DNA from: Sipunculus nudus | Taxonomy: Eukaryota > Annelida > Sipuncula > Golfingiida > Sipunculidae | Length of the DNA stretch: 64,000 nucleotides | NCBI GenBank assembly: GCA_026874595.1 | Contig: CM049307.1 | Location: 42,416,362 to 42,480,361, forward strand | Reading direction: 5' to 3' | Shown here: piece by piece, positions 24,292 through 36,981 of the stretch | Position numbering within the stretch: the first letter of the stretch is position 1 | How the letters are laid out: the number at the start of each line of letters is the position of its first letter | The notes under the pieces: generated by a model | The model's input: only the letters and a program-made list of their open reading frames with translations | Database searches by the model: none | Told to the model about the DNA's origin: nothing | Made by a program: the position numbers and the translations under genes

Positions 24292-24428
24292 TTATTACTG
24301 TGAAATTGTCCATGTGCTATTATAAGAAATATACTTTAGCAATTTTAAGCATGTGAACACAAAATTGAAGGTACAAACTGAGCAACACATAAACAAATTT
24401 TAAATGCATTCTCAGTAATGTCTGATTT

Positions 24429-25130
24429 CACATTCATTCATTAAAGCATGAATAATGTTGTAACATGTAGTTAAAGTCCTACTTTTGTCCTTCATTTCCC
24501 TTATATTTTCCTACTTTTGTCCTACTCTTTCAATATTTCCAGTTCTACTTTTGTCCTAATTTTTTGGTCCCACATTCATTCATTAAAGCGTGAATGATGT
24601 TGTAACATGTGGTTCAAGTCCTACTTTTGTCCTTCATTTCCCTTATATTTTCCTACTTTTGTCCTACTCTTTCAATATTTCCAGTTCTACTTTTGTCCTA
24701 ATTTTTTGGTCCCACATTCATTCATTAAAGCGTGAATGATGTTGTAACATGTGGTTCAAGTCCTACTTTTGTCCTTCATTTCCCTTATATTTTCCTACTT
24801 TTGTCCTACTCTCAATATTTCCAGTTCTACTTTTGTCCTAATTTTTTGGTCCCACATTCATTCATTAAAGTGTGAATGATGTTGTAACATGTGGTTAAAG
24901 TCCTACTTTTGTCCTTCATTCCCCTTATATTTTCCTACTTTTGTCCTACTCTCAATATTTCCAGTTCTACTTTTGTCCTAATTTTTTGGTCCCACATTCA
25001 TTCATTAAAGTGTGAATGATGTTGTAACATGTGGTTCAAGTCCTACTTTTGTCCTTCATTTCCCTTATATTTTCCTACTTTTGTCCTACTCTTTCAATAT
25101 TTCCAGTTCTACTTTTGTCCTAATTTTTCA
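24429..25130. repeat. 140/142-bp satellite, five copies
   Basis: CACATTCATTCATTAAAG starts at 24429, 24571, 24713, 24853 and 24993 (periods 142, 142, 140, 140). The 2-bp difference is the loss of TT in CTACTCTTTCAAT. Copies are almost identical. Each contains three subrepeats around CTACTTTTGTCCT. No coding capacity. Confidence 0.95.
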
Positions 25131-26389
25131 TCAGGTTGTGATTGACAGTCTATGATCTGAGTGTCATATGCATTGGTGTCCACATGATATTAACAGTCAA
25201 TAGTTGTTTGTTTTATTCTGGTCCCTTGGTCCACTGCCTTCCAGTTAAATATTGCTTGGATCTCAAAAACAGTCTCAAATTATTCAGTAAGCTCAAATTT
25301 ATATAGAGGTGACTCTGCTGACATTATTGTTGAAGATAATATTGAGTGTTGATTAAGTAGATTGCTGCTGATTTCAAACCCTTACCCATTACAGCTGAGT
25401 GTTATTTAGTCTTTTTTTTGGTGCTGGATCACCACTACTCAAAGAAAATCTGCCGATGCAGACGTGGAGACGGTCTGTGTTATCCTCAGTACATGAATCC
25501 AGCTCATTATGTCAACAAGAGATGCTGAGCACTTCAGCATGTTGACGATGTATAAAAAGGAGTAATAAGAGCACAAACAGCTGACAATTAGAGCTGGTAT
25601 TCATAGTGATACTTAATACTCAGCAGAGAGCACCTGATTCACTCAGTGGAATGTACGCAAAAATCAACGCAAAACTGTAATATCCATGATAGTTACTAAG
25701 ATTTGCAGATATAACAGTTGTTACATGAATTTAATAGTAATTAAGGTCATGTAACTTGTATAGTTTTGCGTCATCTACTTTAGAATAATTAAATTTCATG
25801 CAAGCAGCACTGACTAATACATGACTAGGCATGATAGAATTGCAGAACCTTTGACACATTCACTTTAAGATTTCTGAAAGTTAGACAATAGTTAATGTGA
25901 AATGCAGAATGGAATATTGTTTTTCTGGTTACAACCATCTTTGGCCTAGGATTCCAAGATAGAACACATTTGAAAGTTGGCAGCCAAATCACTTAGAAAT
26001 ACCATGAATATCTTAAGCTAGGCACATATAATACACTTTTTCCTGGCCAATTTTATGGGGTTTTTTTTAACAAAATTTCCCAGTTTTGGACTGCAAGTTA
26101 TGTTTATTTGCTCCTTATTTTGGTCAAAACCATTAGTGCCAAGTTTTGCAATGTCAGAAAAAACTGAACTTATCCACAGTTCATGGTAATTCCATTATAC
26201 TAACAGTGGTGACAGTGTTAATGGCTATACTGGCCACAAATTGACCCATGTCTTGCAAGCCATAACTTATCTGATGTATGTAAAACACAATTCCACACAT
26301 CACAGTCCTATATTGATAACCTAAAATCAGAGCATCTGTTTGCTTGTCCAGAGGGAACCATTCCCTGGCCATTTCCAGCCCCTTTTATA
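25131..26389. other. Non-coding stretch, no gene seen
   Basis: AT-rich sequence without repeats I can define. Possibly the upstream region of the CpG-rich block that follows. Confidence 0.5.
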
Positions 26390-26977
26390 ACAGGTAACTG
26401 CTGGTACGTATTCCTGGGTGCGCTGTAAGGTTTCCACCCCGGAGCTTTCAATCCTGCTGTTTTACAAGGTTCCGCCTTGAAGCTTTTACCACATATTAAC
26501 CCACGCAGGGCTTCAGAGAGGGCCGGCGGGGCTAGCTTTTCAGTCTCCGGAGGGGGTGTACAAGTTCCACAGTGGCTGGCTTTATTGAAGCCGTCTGCGT
26601 GTAGTATTGAGGGGCCAGCTAACAGGACTTACCAGCAGTGACTGGAGTAGCTGGATCCACACATACCTAAGGCATATGGTGCTGGTCTCTTGCCTACCCT
26701 GCTCTACTCAGAGCTGTTCTTTTTCATCCCAGTATAGCTGCCCAGAAATTAAGGGATGCTACACTGGAAGTAAGCGGTGGCCGGCCACATGCTCGGGACT
26801 ACCGGCCGGTGAGGGATTGCCTCCTTGGGTTCACTGTGCCATCTAAAGTGACCTGGTGGACTTTTTTCGATTTGCATCACCACTTTTCGGATTTTCCTGA
26901 TCTAAGGAGTGCTTTATACTGTGGGCATGTCTTCCATGAATGACCTACCGGAACGGCCTTGGAGTGCGGTTCCATGG
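26390..26977 (+). promoter_or_regulatory. CpG-rich pulse; possible promoter and first exon
   Basis: CpG dinucleotides, rare elsewhere in the window, cluster here (GGCCGGCGGGG, CTCCGG, GGCCGGCC, ACCGGCCGG, ACCGGAACGG). The block ends with two in-frame ATGs (26927 and 26936), a 17-codon frame MSSMNDLPERPWSAVPW and the donor TGG|GTAATT (intron from 26978). A second possible donor, GAA|GTAAGC, is near 26771. This looks like an alternative transcription start with 5' UTR and a short coding first exon on the plus strand. Its phase 0 end suits the PDZ exon, but direct splicing would give half a PDZ domain, so another exon or another gene may be involved. There is no clear TATA box. Confidence 0.4.
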
Positions 26978-27487
26978 GTAATTATATTGATCTATCCTGC
27001 TTGGTTTTAATTTCTACAGGTTATAAGGAGTTTGAAAGAGATTAACACAAAGCCTCATCTGTAAATGTGACAAACTCTCTATATTGTTACATATGGTACC
27101 ATATAAAACTGTCTACAATTTTAAGTGATCTTTATAATATAAATACAGATGGCCAAGGCTGTCATGCCACCTATAGAACATGACCCATGGCTCAAATATT
27201 AGATTAAATGCAGTTGGAATATACCATTTTTAACCTGGTGAAGTTCTGGTTAAGGTTTGCACTGCGTAGCAGTGTAAATTTTCCACCTAGTTCACACTGT
27301 AAAACTCTTCATAGAACAAGAATTCTGTGAAGTCATTCAGCTTGAGTGTACCTGATGTATTACTAACCTTACTTTTTATATATCTGCACTTACTGTTATG
27401 ACTCGCCTCTCAGCTGAGGGCGATGATCAGGTAGCACATGGGAGGCAGCTAGAGCACCTTGATGTAGTCACACCTCAAGGGTATACT

Positions 27488-27970
27488 AATACCAGTACAG
27501 TCTGCAAAGTCATTCTGATATGATCATCATTTGTATTAAATGCCAGACATTTACAGACACAAACCAATACAGGTTTATTATCTTAATTAATAATAAAATC
27601 TGCAGTATCATTCTTAAATCATTTGTATTAAATTCAGATATTTACAAAAACAAACTAATACAGGTTTATTATCTTAATTAATAATACAATCTGCAATGTC
27701 TTTCTGAAATAATCATCATATGTATAAAAGTCAGATATTTACAAGCACAAACTTTTACAGTTGATTATCTTAATTAATAATACAGTCTACAATGTCATTC
27801 TAAAATGATCATCATCTGTTTTAAATTCAGACATTTACAAACATAAATTAAGACAAATTTATTATCTTAATTAATACCGCAGTCCTCAGTGTTCATTTGA
27901 AATGATCATTGTTTGTATTAAATTCAGATGTATCCAAATGCAAACTAATACAAGTTTATTATCATAAATA
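27488..27970. repeat. Tandem repeat of about 95 bp, five copies
   Basis: ATTATCTTAATTAATAA or a close variant recurs at about 27577, 27668, 27764, 27861 and 27958 (spacings 91-97 bp), each preceded by TCATT, a GTATTAAAT segment, CAGA(C/T)ATTTACA and CAAACTAATACA. It is AT-rich and moderately diverged. Confidence 0.85.
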
Positions 27971-29501
27971 ATATTACACATTTTTCTGATATCATGCTCT
28001 GTGTCATAAACATTAAATCTATCTTTGTACAAACATGTATGATTAGTGGGTTCAGCTCAGAAGATGAAAATTATTAATAAAGTTTGAAAATATAGAACCC
28101 CATACCAATGTGTCCTGCAAGCATACTATTTATAATATATTTCATTATGTTTTCTTTTTGTAATTCTCAGGGTTAACACATACAAAAGAAATGTTATAAA
28201 AAAGAGTAAAGATTTTGGATGTTACAGACAATACAGAGGGAATGAAGAACACCTGATTTATGTACATCAGATATTCACACTGACCTTTGTAATAATCAGA
28301 TGGGCTTGTGTGGTATATGTTTGAGCATTACACATAATGCATTTAATGCTTTTTCAAATGCTGTATGATATTATTCATAAAGAACTATGGAAAAGGATGT
28401 TCCTGCATAATCAAGGAAAAATTACCTTAACTTAGGAATGGTTGAAAATGAATCTGAAATGTTAACAAAGAAAAAATGATATTTGGTCTTAAATCTAAAA
28501 ATAGTGCAAATATTCAGGTGTTGGATCTGAGGACTCTCCTGTGAAATAGGTGCAAATATTTTATTGTTTAGTCTGCTCTGACTTACGGTTAGGGTATTTG
28601 GACTAATATCACTATCTGTGACTAGAGTAGGTCAGAGTAGTAGCATTTAATGAATAAACCTCAGGACAGGCAGCCAGTACAGGATGAGAAGAAAGGCATT
28701 GCTGTCTGTGACTCAGGAGTGGGGCCATCTCCCCCCCCCCCCCCCCCCCCCCCCCCAGGAGGAACACCTGAAGATTTCTGTGGTGGCAGGATGCATTTGT
28801 CTGTAAGAGAGCAGTGCTGTACCAGGGCCAGATGCTGGACTGACCAGCCCAACCAGAATTAGCCATGGGACTTTGTTTGAATATACCCTGTGGGCACATT
28901 AACTCCAGATCTGTGTCTACTGTTAAGAATGGTGGCTGAATCCTTTGGGGAAAAACAAGGGGAAATTCAAAATCGTTGAGCAGTTAAACAGATTTGTAGC
29001 AAGATGGCTGCTAAAATCATTTGTAAACTGATTTCATTTGTCAAGGAATAATAAGGCACTTGTGCATTTGTATTTCTAACCAATCAGATCACATAAATCA
29101 TAACACAAAAAAAAATACATGAAATAGAAGCCTTTTTAATAAAAACTTATAATAAAGGATTTATAAATGACAATCACTGATTAACAAGACTTGATTATCA
29201 CAATCAACTTAGTCAACAGGTCAGGCACAGTGAAGGTGCATTCACTCTTCAACATCGGATCAACAGTGCAGTGATAAGATGACTTTTATTTTCTCTTCAT
29301 TAGAGTTTTAGTGATGGGTCAAGCTTTCAGCTGTTTCTTGATAAGTTGGTTGTCTGACACAGCTTTGGTTTTCTTTGTGTTCTCAGTAATTCTGTCACTT
29401 GAGAGAGCTTCACTGAGAGCAGATGGGTCTTTGACAGCTGGACATTAAATGGCTCACTACAGGAGAAATGTTGTCTCCTTTTCAAGCCACACTGGTACAT
29501 A
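27971..29501. other. Non-coding stretch with C26 homopolymer
   Basis: No gene. An uninterrupted C26 run lies at 28731-28756; the open frames of poly-Pro or poly-Gly on both strands are produced by it. Confidence 0.6.
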
Positions 29502-29646
29502 CAGGGGCAGATCTAGGATTTTTAGAAGGGAGGGGATTATGGTTAAAAAATTGGGGAAAACACTGCAAAAAAGGTATTATTTCACAGGAAATGGGGGGGG
29601 GGGGTTTAAACTCCCCCCATCCCCACCCCCGCTGGATCCGCCCCTG
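29502..29646. mobile_element. hAT-type MITE, CAGGGGC ends
   Basis: 145 bp with inverted ends: CAGGGGCAGATCTAGGATTT on the left and CTGGATCCGCCCCTG on the right, whose complement begins CAGGGGCGGATCCAG. The interior has AAGGGAGGGG and a G12 run. CAGGGGC ends are typical of hAT superfamily MITEs. No clean 8-bp target duplication survives (TACATA versus ACACAG). Confidence 0.7.
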
Positions 29647-31748
29647 ACACAGAACTGGTGTCTATATTTCTAAACATTTGCTTCATAACTTGAAAATTAC
29701 ATTCAGTCAGAGTATCCAAAGTTAAGTGATTCCTGAAGTTAGGTCTGGAGTTTGAAGCCTCATTGCATAAACATGGAAATTCCTTAATAATGTCTTTAAT
29801 TGAATGCAGAGGCATATACTATTCCCTTCCCTTCTATATATGAAGATCTTTAAATCCAGGCACCCTCAAAAACAGATTTACGAACATGAAGTTATGATTG
29901 TCTCTGTGTGGAACCATTTTGAATATTTTTTTTACTCCTACATAAATCTTTCGCATAGACAACAACCTTAATGACCTGGTTTGACACTAAATAACACTAT
30001 CATTAAGCCTCCCAACCATAGGATGGGGAGGTTTATCGGGTTTGAAAAAAAAGTTCATTTCTTTATCCATATTTTGGTGAAATATTTTAAGGTCTCCCTG
30101 AGTGAAAAACATCAATTTCAGTTTTTAAAAAATTTTTGTTTTCTTTCTTCTGCCATTTTCTGTTTGCATTAGATATCCAATATGGCTGATTTTCAGGGGG
30201 GAGGGGGGCTTGGCGTTTCCAGTGATTACTTGGCATGCATATATCTAGTTGACAAATGTTTGTGTAGGCCAATTATTGCAGGACCAGTTAAAACTGATGA
30301 TGGCACTGAAGTGTATTCTTCATTAATCTGATACAGTGTATGAAGCCTTTAAACACAGGATTTCTTTCAATAAGCCTAGCATCATTTCCGGAATATATCA
30401 AACTCTGAAACCGTTTGCCAGAGGGGCGTGTTGGTTACTAATGGAGAACAGATGACTGAGAATAATTGTTTTGGATTACCACTGTAGTAATTAGATCCCC
30501 CTGTTTGATTGTTTATTGGGTACAGTATGTAATTAAAACCAAGCTTTTTTGAGACTTGGGGCAAGCTAAATTATGGATTATGGTTAAGTGTTTTTATTTA
30601 TAATCCAGGTATATTTGTAAATTCATCCTGCCAAATGCTGTCCAGGGATGGCATGTAATAAAAAGGGTCAAAGAAGATCACATATGGACTAAAAATAATA
30701 AAAGTTTAGATTATTAATTTACTTATTTAAACAAGTCAGATACCAGGAATATATAGTTTAGATAGTATTATCCTTTACCTTAATGCCTTATTTATCTTTA
30801 ATATGATTTTTTTCCAAACAATTTATATGTAGAACAGAAGCACCAGTTTACCCGAAGATCTGTATGTAGATCTAGATGTAGAGATCACTGAAAGACAACA
30901 GAACAACCATTGAAAACAGGATGTTTACAGCTCACTTAAGGCAAGCTCTGACATCATTTGACCCTGGATATGAATTTTTTAGATACAGATATACTTTCAC
31001 AAAAAAGAATCGTTTTAACAACTGATTCACCCCCATGCTGGGCAAAAGGTTGTCCATGACTTCCTGAAACAATAGATGGCCTAACTGATGTAGAAACCAC
31101 TGAATTATCTTGTCTGCAGCATTGATCGTGTTTGGCTCCACCTTCGGTGCTGCTGTTTTGCTAGTGGTCCATGTGCCATCATGTATACACTTTGTGAAGG
31201 GGTTCGGGTGTCAGGCACTTGTATGAAAAAACAGGGAAACCATAACATAGTTGTTTGTTCTTGATGCTTGTGGAAGGATGAACAAATTGCTGAAGGTAGT
31301 TGTTGTAAATTTAAATGAATTGCTTTGGTGCCTGGCAATGTTGATAAGCAAGATCTGCAGTTGTTTTCAGGGGCTTTGTCTGTTTTATTGCAGAAGCTTG
31401 AATTCTTGAACCGCCGCTTCAAAGGAAATGTGTGTATTTGCAGTATATGAACCCCTAAACAATATACTTTCGTTTTTACTCATGCTGACTGAGCAATCTG
31501 AACTACAGGAATGATTCTTAGTCTTTTGGTTCAGCAGCAAGTTCATCAAGCAAATTTTTAACATCCCAGTACAAATTATAAATTTAAGACCTAAGAATCT
31601 CAAACTTATGTCATATATGTCCTTATAAAATCTCAGAAATCCAGTATGAAGTCACTATGAACTTTCTACTCTGAGAGTATTATAACTGATGCAGTTTCTG
31701 CAGAAGTATATGGATTGTAGTCTTGTTTTTGGAAATTTGTACTCAGGG
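29647..31748. other. Non-coding stretch, no gene seen
   Basis: Unremarkable AT-rich sequence. Overlapping minus-strand frames at 30932-31603 lack domains and exon borders I can support. Confidence 0.5.
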
Positions 31749-31887
31749 ACAGATATCTCAGTATCTCAGAATGGGTTATTTGGTAATATTTCAGACAGAT
31801 ATCTTAGTATCTCATAATGGGCCACTTTGGTATTATTTCAGACAGATATCTCAGTTTCTCAGAATGGGTCACTTTGGTAATATTTCA
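31749..31887 (+). repeat. 46-47-bp tandem repeat, three copies
   Basis: ACAGATATCT(C/T)AGT followed by TCTCA(G/T)AATGGG, an ACTTTGGTA segment and ATTTCAG; starts at about 31749, 31795 and 31842. Confidence 0.85.
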
Positions 31888-34499
31888 AATTCAGCTGAGA
31901 TTCATGGTCTATATGCTGTTAAGTGTTACAAACAGAGCAGTCTTTTTTGCCAATACACTCAGTATGACAAGATGGTGATATTCAAGTTTATTTAGTTCCC
32001 CAATATCTGCAACTGAATCAGATAAACTGGGTACAGTCATTTTTACTACCATCAACTTGAATAGCCAGTCAGAGGGCATGTACAAATACTCAGCTTTCAC
32101 TGTATCATTGCTGCTTATTGGTCAACAGTTTTCATTTGCCTAATTGCCCGAAGCAAAAGTTAAATCATTCAGATGAGGGAACAATGTCCCTTTTGAGTCG
32201 CCCAACTTTCAGATTTTGGTTCTATTTCTTTTCTAGTTTGCTCACTGCAGCATGGTTTTGGTATTCATTTGGTCATGTAGTTACTGTGTCACTTTTCATT
32301 TTCCCTTGTCGCTATTGGCTAACTTTCAGTTAGCCCATGTCGCTATTGGTTCTGTATTCATGTGCGCTTCATATGCCCATTTCAGTTTTCCCTCACTTTT
32401 GTATATGTTTTGGTTCGCCAGCTTATTTTATCATTAGCTTGTTCTGTTTCATGTCGCTATTGCATCTTAATCATCCCCAACACCATAACAATGTCTAAAC
32501 GTTAGCTTTCTTTTTCATAAAATAATGTTTTTTGGTTCTTTATTTGGTCTGACACAGAACACTCAGGGCAAAACCCAAGATACCAGGCTTAAACAGTACT
32601 TTGGAAACATATGGTACTGATAGAATGTCTTGTAATTCACACTTCTGCTGAGCCACTGGTTATAGGTATGAAGTGATTTAATTAATTAAAAGCCTTCAAG
32701 TTCATTATGTTTGTGCAAATATAATTTATGTCGTAAAGTCCTACTAAGGATCATTTGACTTGCGGTTATGGTTGCAATTATCATTTTGGGAAAAGCAAGA
32801 TTAGCTGCTGTTAATCTGAATTGGCATTAGAAACTTGCTCTAAATATCTGTGTTAGTAAGTCATGTAGACCTATGTTAACTATTAATGCCCTTGTATATT
32901 TATATAACTGTTACATGCCTTGGCAGTGTAAATGGTAACAGATGCAAACATACAGAGGTGGGCTTGAATGGTTTGCATGTTGCTAACTGCCATGAGTCAG
33001 TAATTTGTTCAAGTTGTATAGAAATGGAAAATTAAGTATTTCCAGAGAAGTGTGATTACTGTAACAAATATATGGTAAGTCTGTTTTGTGCAAATACAGA
33101 AATGGAATTAATTTCTTCAGGGACTTCCAGATGTTGTTATTGGGTAAAATTTAGATCTCATTTATTTGGATATCATGGTCTTCTCTAAGTTGATAGTATA
33201 AAATGGCTTTCCAATCTCTTAGCTAAGACTAGGAAGTGGTCATACATAGGCCACAACCTCTGCCAGAACTCAAATCATTTTCCATATTTTCTCATTAATC
33301 CTGAGAAATTTGACATTATTTGAAGAAAGGTCTATCACAGCACTGTCTATCAGAAACCACTTGACCTTCACCTATATCAATTCAGGGTGAGGAAAAACAG
33401 TCACACACAAATGTGGCCAAGTCCCAACATAACAATAGGTTATATGCATGTCCATATAAAATATAAAAAATACAAGGTCTTTGCTGGTGTTTAACTGTAA
33501 GTAACAACATCACTGATTCAAAGGTCATTCAAGGAACATTCATCTTTCTTTTCTGCCAGCCCCACAGCTGACATCCAAACCTTAAGTGACAGCCAGTAGT
33601 ATTTCAGGTAAACAAAATGTTGCATATACATGTCTACATGACATAATCTGAATGCTGCCATTTTGAATAAAAATGCAAAGGAAAAGTAATGTGGAAGATT
33701 CAAGGGGAAAGAAATTTGTACACAACTGAGATGTTTAAAATGCAGACATGTTACTAGAAAAGTTTTGGTATAGCTCAGCTTATCCCAAGTCTTTGAACAA
33801 AGTCAAGTCATATAACATTTGTTTCTCAAGGAACTATTAAACTGTGCCCATCATATGACACAGCATGATTATATAGATGCAGCATCTTTTTTATTGCTGG
33901 AACTGTGCAGTTGCAACCAGAAGGTTTGTTTAGTTCCAAGGTCAGCCACCAGATGTCTCAACACATCAGTATTTACATTCTTTTCTTGTTTAGGGACAGG
34001 TCTTTGGTAGAATTAATAAAACTAAATATGCAATATCCAGGGAAAATACTTAGTGAAAAATTTTTACCTGTAAATTAATTAAATTCATAAATATATCATA
34101 TACTGATTCATAACATATATTTGAAAAAAGATTTGTCATATATTCATGACAGGGACATTGATAAGTTTTATTTCTGTGATGTCCTGAGCAGACTTGGTAC
34201 GGTACTACCTGTATCAGGCTACAGAAGGTGCTAGTTTGTGTTAATATATACAGCCAGTGCTGATCTATTACATCCAATATTTCACAAATTCATGCTGGTA
34301 CACACCCAAATCTTGTGACAGCACAGCTGCTGAGTGGCTGTAAGTACAGGCTGACTGAATGGTTTATACAGCACTGATTGTGGGCTAAACTCTTCCCACT
34401 CAGTATGTTAAGAGCCTGGTACAGTCAAACGTAGGACATGTCCGGAATTCTGAGGCCAGGCATCGGTGTGATAATTTAAAACACTTTTTCCAAGTCAGC
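31888..34499. other. Non-coding stretch, no gene seen
   Basis: No recognisable gene. A loose repetition of TGTCGCTATTGG, at about 32307-32460, is the only local structure. Confidence 0.5.
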
Positions 34500-34690
34500 A
34501 GAACCTGTAATTAAAATATTTTACATGCCAACAATACCTATAATTAAAATAATTGATTGACCAACCGACCTGTAATTAAAATATTTTATAGGCCAACAGT
34601 AACTGTCATTAAAATATTTATAGGCCAAAACATGGCTGGTAAGTAAAATATTTTATTGGCCAACAAGACCTGTTATTATAATATTTTATT
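34500..34690. repeat. Repeat of about 33 bp, six degenerate copies
   Basis: ACCTGTAATTAAAATATTTTA followed by a GGCCAACA-type segment recurs roughly every 32-33 bp from 34504 to 34690, with variants CCTATAATT, ACTGTCATT, GCTGGTAAGT and CCTGTTATT. Confidence 0.8.
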
Positions 34691-36169
34691 ACAGGTCAGT
34701 AAGAGAATTCGGACCTCTTATGATTGCCAAGATAATTTTGTTTTTGTAAAATGTTGATTTTAAAATAGTATATGGACATATTGGTTTATTATTTTTAAAA
34801 TATAGTCAGCAGAAGTCTCTTATAAAATAGATACTGAATTCAGCTGAGCCGCATGATAAGAGACATTTTTTCACAGGCCTTCTTGGCTACTAACATTTAT
34901 AAATTATAGTCATATAAAGAAAAACATATCAGGCCCTTAAGATATAACCTCTGACATGGCCATTCCCTAAGGCAGGGTGCCTGTCTAGTAATGATCTTGC
35001 AATCAGCCTCACCACCTGGTGTTAATTTACCTAACTGGAAACAAAATTATGGAGATCGCTTCAGCACTTCCAGGCCTGGTCAGCCACAGTAGGAAGCTGA
35101 TAGCTGTGCTTGCCTTGAACTCACCCTTCCTTGATTAGTTCCAGCTCTTTATATTGCTACATAAAATGTTTCTGGAGGGGAACATGGTCAGAGGTCCTGC
35201 AGTGGTGTTAATTGTCAGCTGGTACCAGTCTAGTTTAAGTCCTGCTGAGCTGATTGGTTCTGACCTTGGTGTCCTCAGTACTGACAATAAAAGGTCAGTG
35301 ACTTTGGAATTTACAACTTAATGTACTGAAGTCTGCCAGCTGACCATAATTCACATCTGACGGTCCAGTTACTCATTGTCCACTAGGGATTCAATGATTG
35401 TGATTACTGATCTAGATCATTTATTTGACCATAATTTTGCAGATTATATATTGCATCAGAAACTTTTTGTTAGAGTTTAATTAGTCTACTGCTATTTTAC
35501 ATGCCAGTTAGTATAAAAAAGATATCACTATTATCACAGGACTGAATGTTGTGTTTATATCTCAGAATTGTCAATCCATGTAACGTAAGCTCATGGCCAA
35601 ACTCACTCAGAGCTACTTTCCTGCAAAGGATTTATGCATTGGTTTGGCACAGTGGTTAGCAGTTTTAAAAACAGTACAGACTCCAGTCAGCACTTCATTT
35701 TATTTACCTGAGTTGTTTTGATCATGTAGTAATTTATTGCCGGTTATTTATCAATAAAGAATCAGTTTATCAGCAAAAATACACTCAGCTGTTCTCATGC
35801 TTTCCTGAAGCTATATAGTGTTAATATTGTGCCTGTGATGACATGATTGGTTCATATTACATGCTTTATGGTGACCTGAGTATAAGCTTGAATAAAAAAA
35901 AGACAGTTATTAATACATAACACATATATATGTTATTTTAATAAAACATGTATTTTTTAGTGACATGGGGTCATGCTTTCAGTGCATCTGTTTTGTTTGT
36001 GTAATAACAATAATATTGCATTAGCATATAACCAAGTACTTACATTGATTGGACTACTGAGTAGATATACCGGTAGATGGTGCAGTCACAGTCCAGGACT
36101 GTTGATTTAATTTGTATAGCAACAACATCACCATTCTATAGAATAGCTGTGTGCTAGTACAACCCTCTG
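34691..36169. other. Non-coding stretch, no gene seen
   Basis: AT-rich sequence. A lone box-A-like TGGCACAGTGG near 35644 has no convincing box B. Confidence 0.5.
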
Positions 36170-36203
<34 letters not shown>

Positions 36204-36243
36204 CAGAGAGAGAGAGAGAGATTTATTCACACACACACACACA
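36170..36243. repeat. (GA)n-(AC)n compound microsatellite
   Basis: GA repeats with single interruptions followed, after TTTATTC, by (AC)n. The minus-strand frame of SLSLSLS is a by-product. Confidence 0.95.
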
Positions 36244-36759
36244 AACCCCTGTACATAATAGTTGCCCATTCACTGTGGGACACTTCAATAATTTTGATGT
36301 TACCTCAGTTCCACAATGATATATTACTTTAAGGAGATTCATACTAACTGATCATATATTAACAATCATGTTCAGATTCATTTCATTTAACTTATATAAA
36401 CAGAACTCTCCAGTGTGATGACATACAGAGGCTGATATGATAACTAATGTATACAGATACAAAGGTGTTCACTTGGAGTGGCTCAGGAGTAGTTATGTAC
36501 ATCTATTGTTGGATGATCGACCCGCACTGAGGTGTGCTAAAAAGTGGGAGGGGCGTGTTCTGCAACATTGCCCTGGGTCTGCGGCTCAGTCTTACATGCA
36601 TGAGAAGTTGGTCACACATGATTGTACATGCACTTCAGCCTGGCTTGCGGAGGCTCATGTGGTATAATAATATCCAACACCCCTCTAGAACTGTCTGAAG
36701 CATGTATTGATCAGTGGATTGAACATTTAGACTGGTGGCACCATCTGTAATGAATTGAA

Positions 36760-36981
36760 TCGACACAATCAATAGTGGTCAGAGGGATCGCGCTGGTCCT
36801 TTGTTTTTGTTTGCTGGGGATTCCCGGTCGGTCGGGCATGCCTTAACTTCGCCTATTGATTGTGAGGATTTCCGAAGTTCAGATGCTGTTGGAAACTACT
36901 TCCTTATTTAACCTCACAGATAGCTGATTGCCTGAGATTGTACTGAAGAGTTCACCCTCTGGTCTGGTGTACTTGTGGTAG
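36760..36981 (+). promoter_or_regulatory. GC pulse; possible non-coding first exon
   Basis: A small cluster of CpGs (GATCGCGC, CCCGGTCGGTCGGGC, CTTCGCC, TTCCGAAG) is followed by a donor-like GTAG|GTAAAG, with the intron starting at 36982. No long ATG frame is present, so if transcribed it would be a 5' UTR exon. The block also holds a perfect 12-bp inverted repeat, CACAATCAATAG (36764-36775) and CTATTGATTGTG (36853-36864). This is speculative. Confidence 0.22.

Noticed and set aside
28612-28899. Poly-Gly and poly-Pro frames on both strands
   Set aside because: Produced by the C26 homopolymer.
35640-35730. Box-A-like TGGCACAGTGG, possible second SINE
   Set aside because: No convincing box B or tail; a single 11-base match is expected by chance in such a window.
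36054-36269. Minus-strand frame with SLSLSLS
   Set aside because: Translation of the GA microsatellite.
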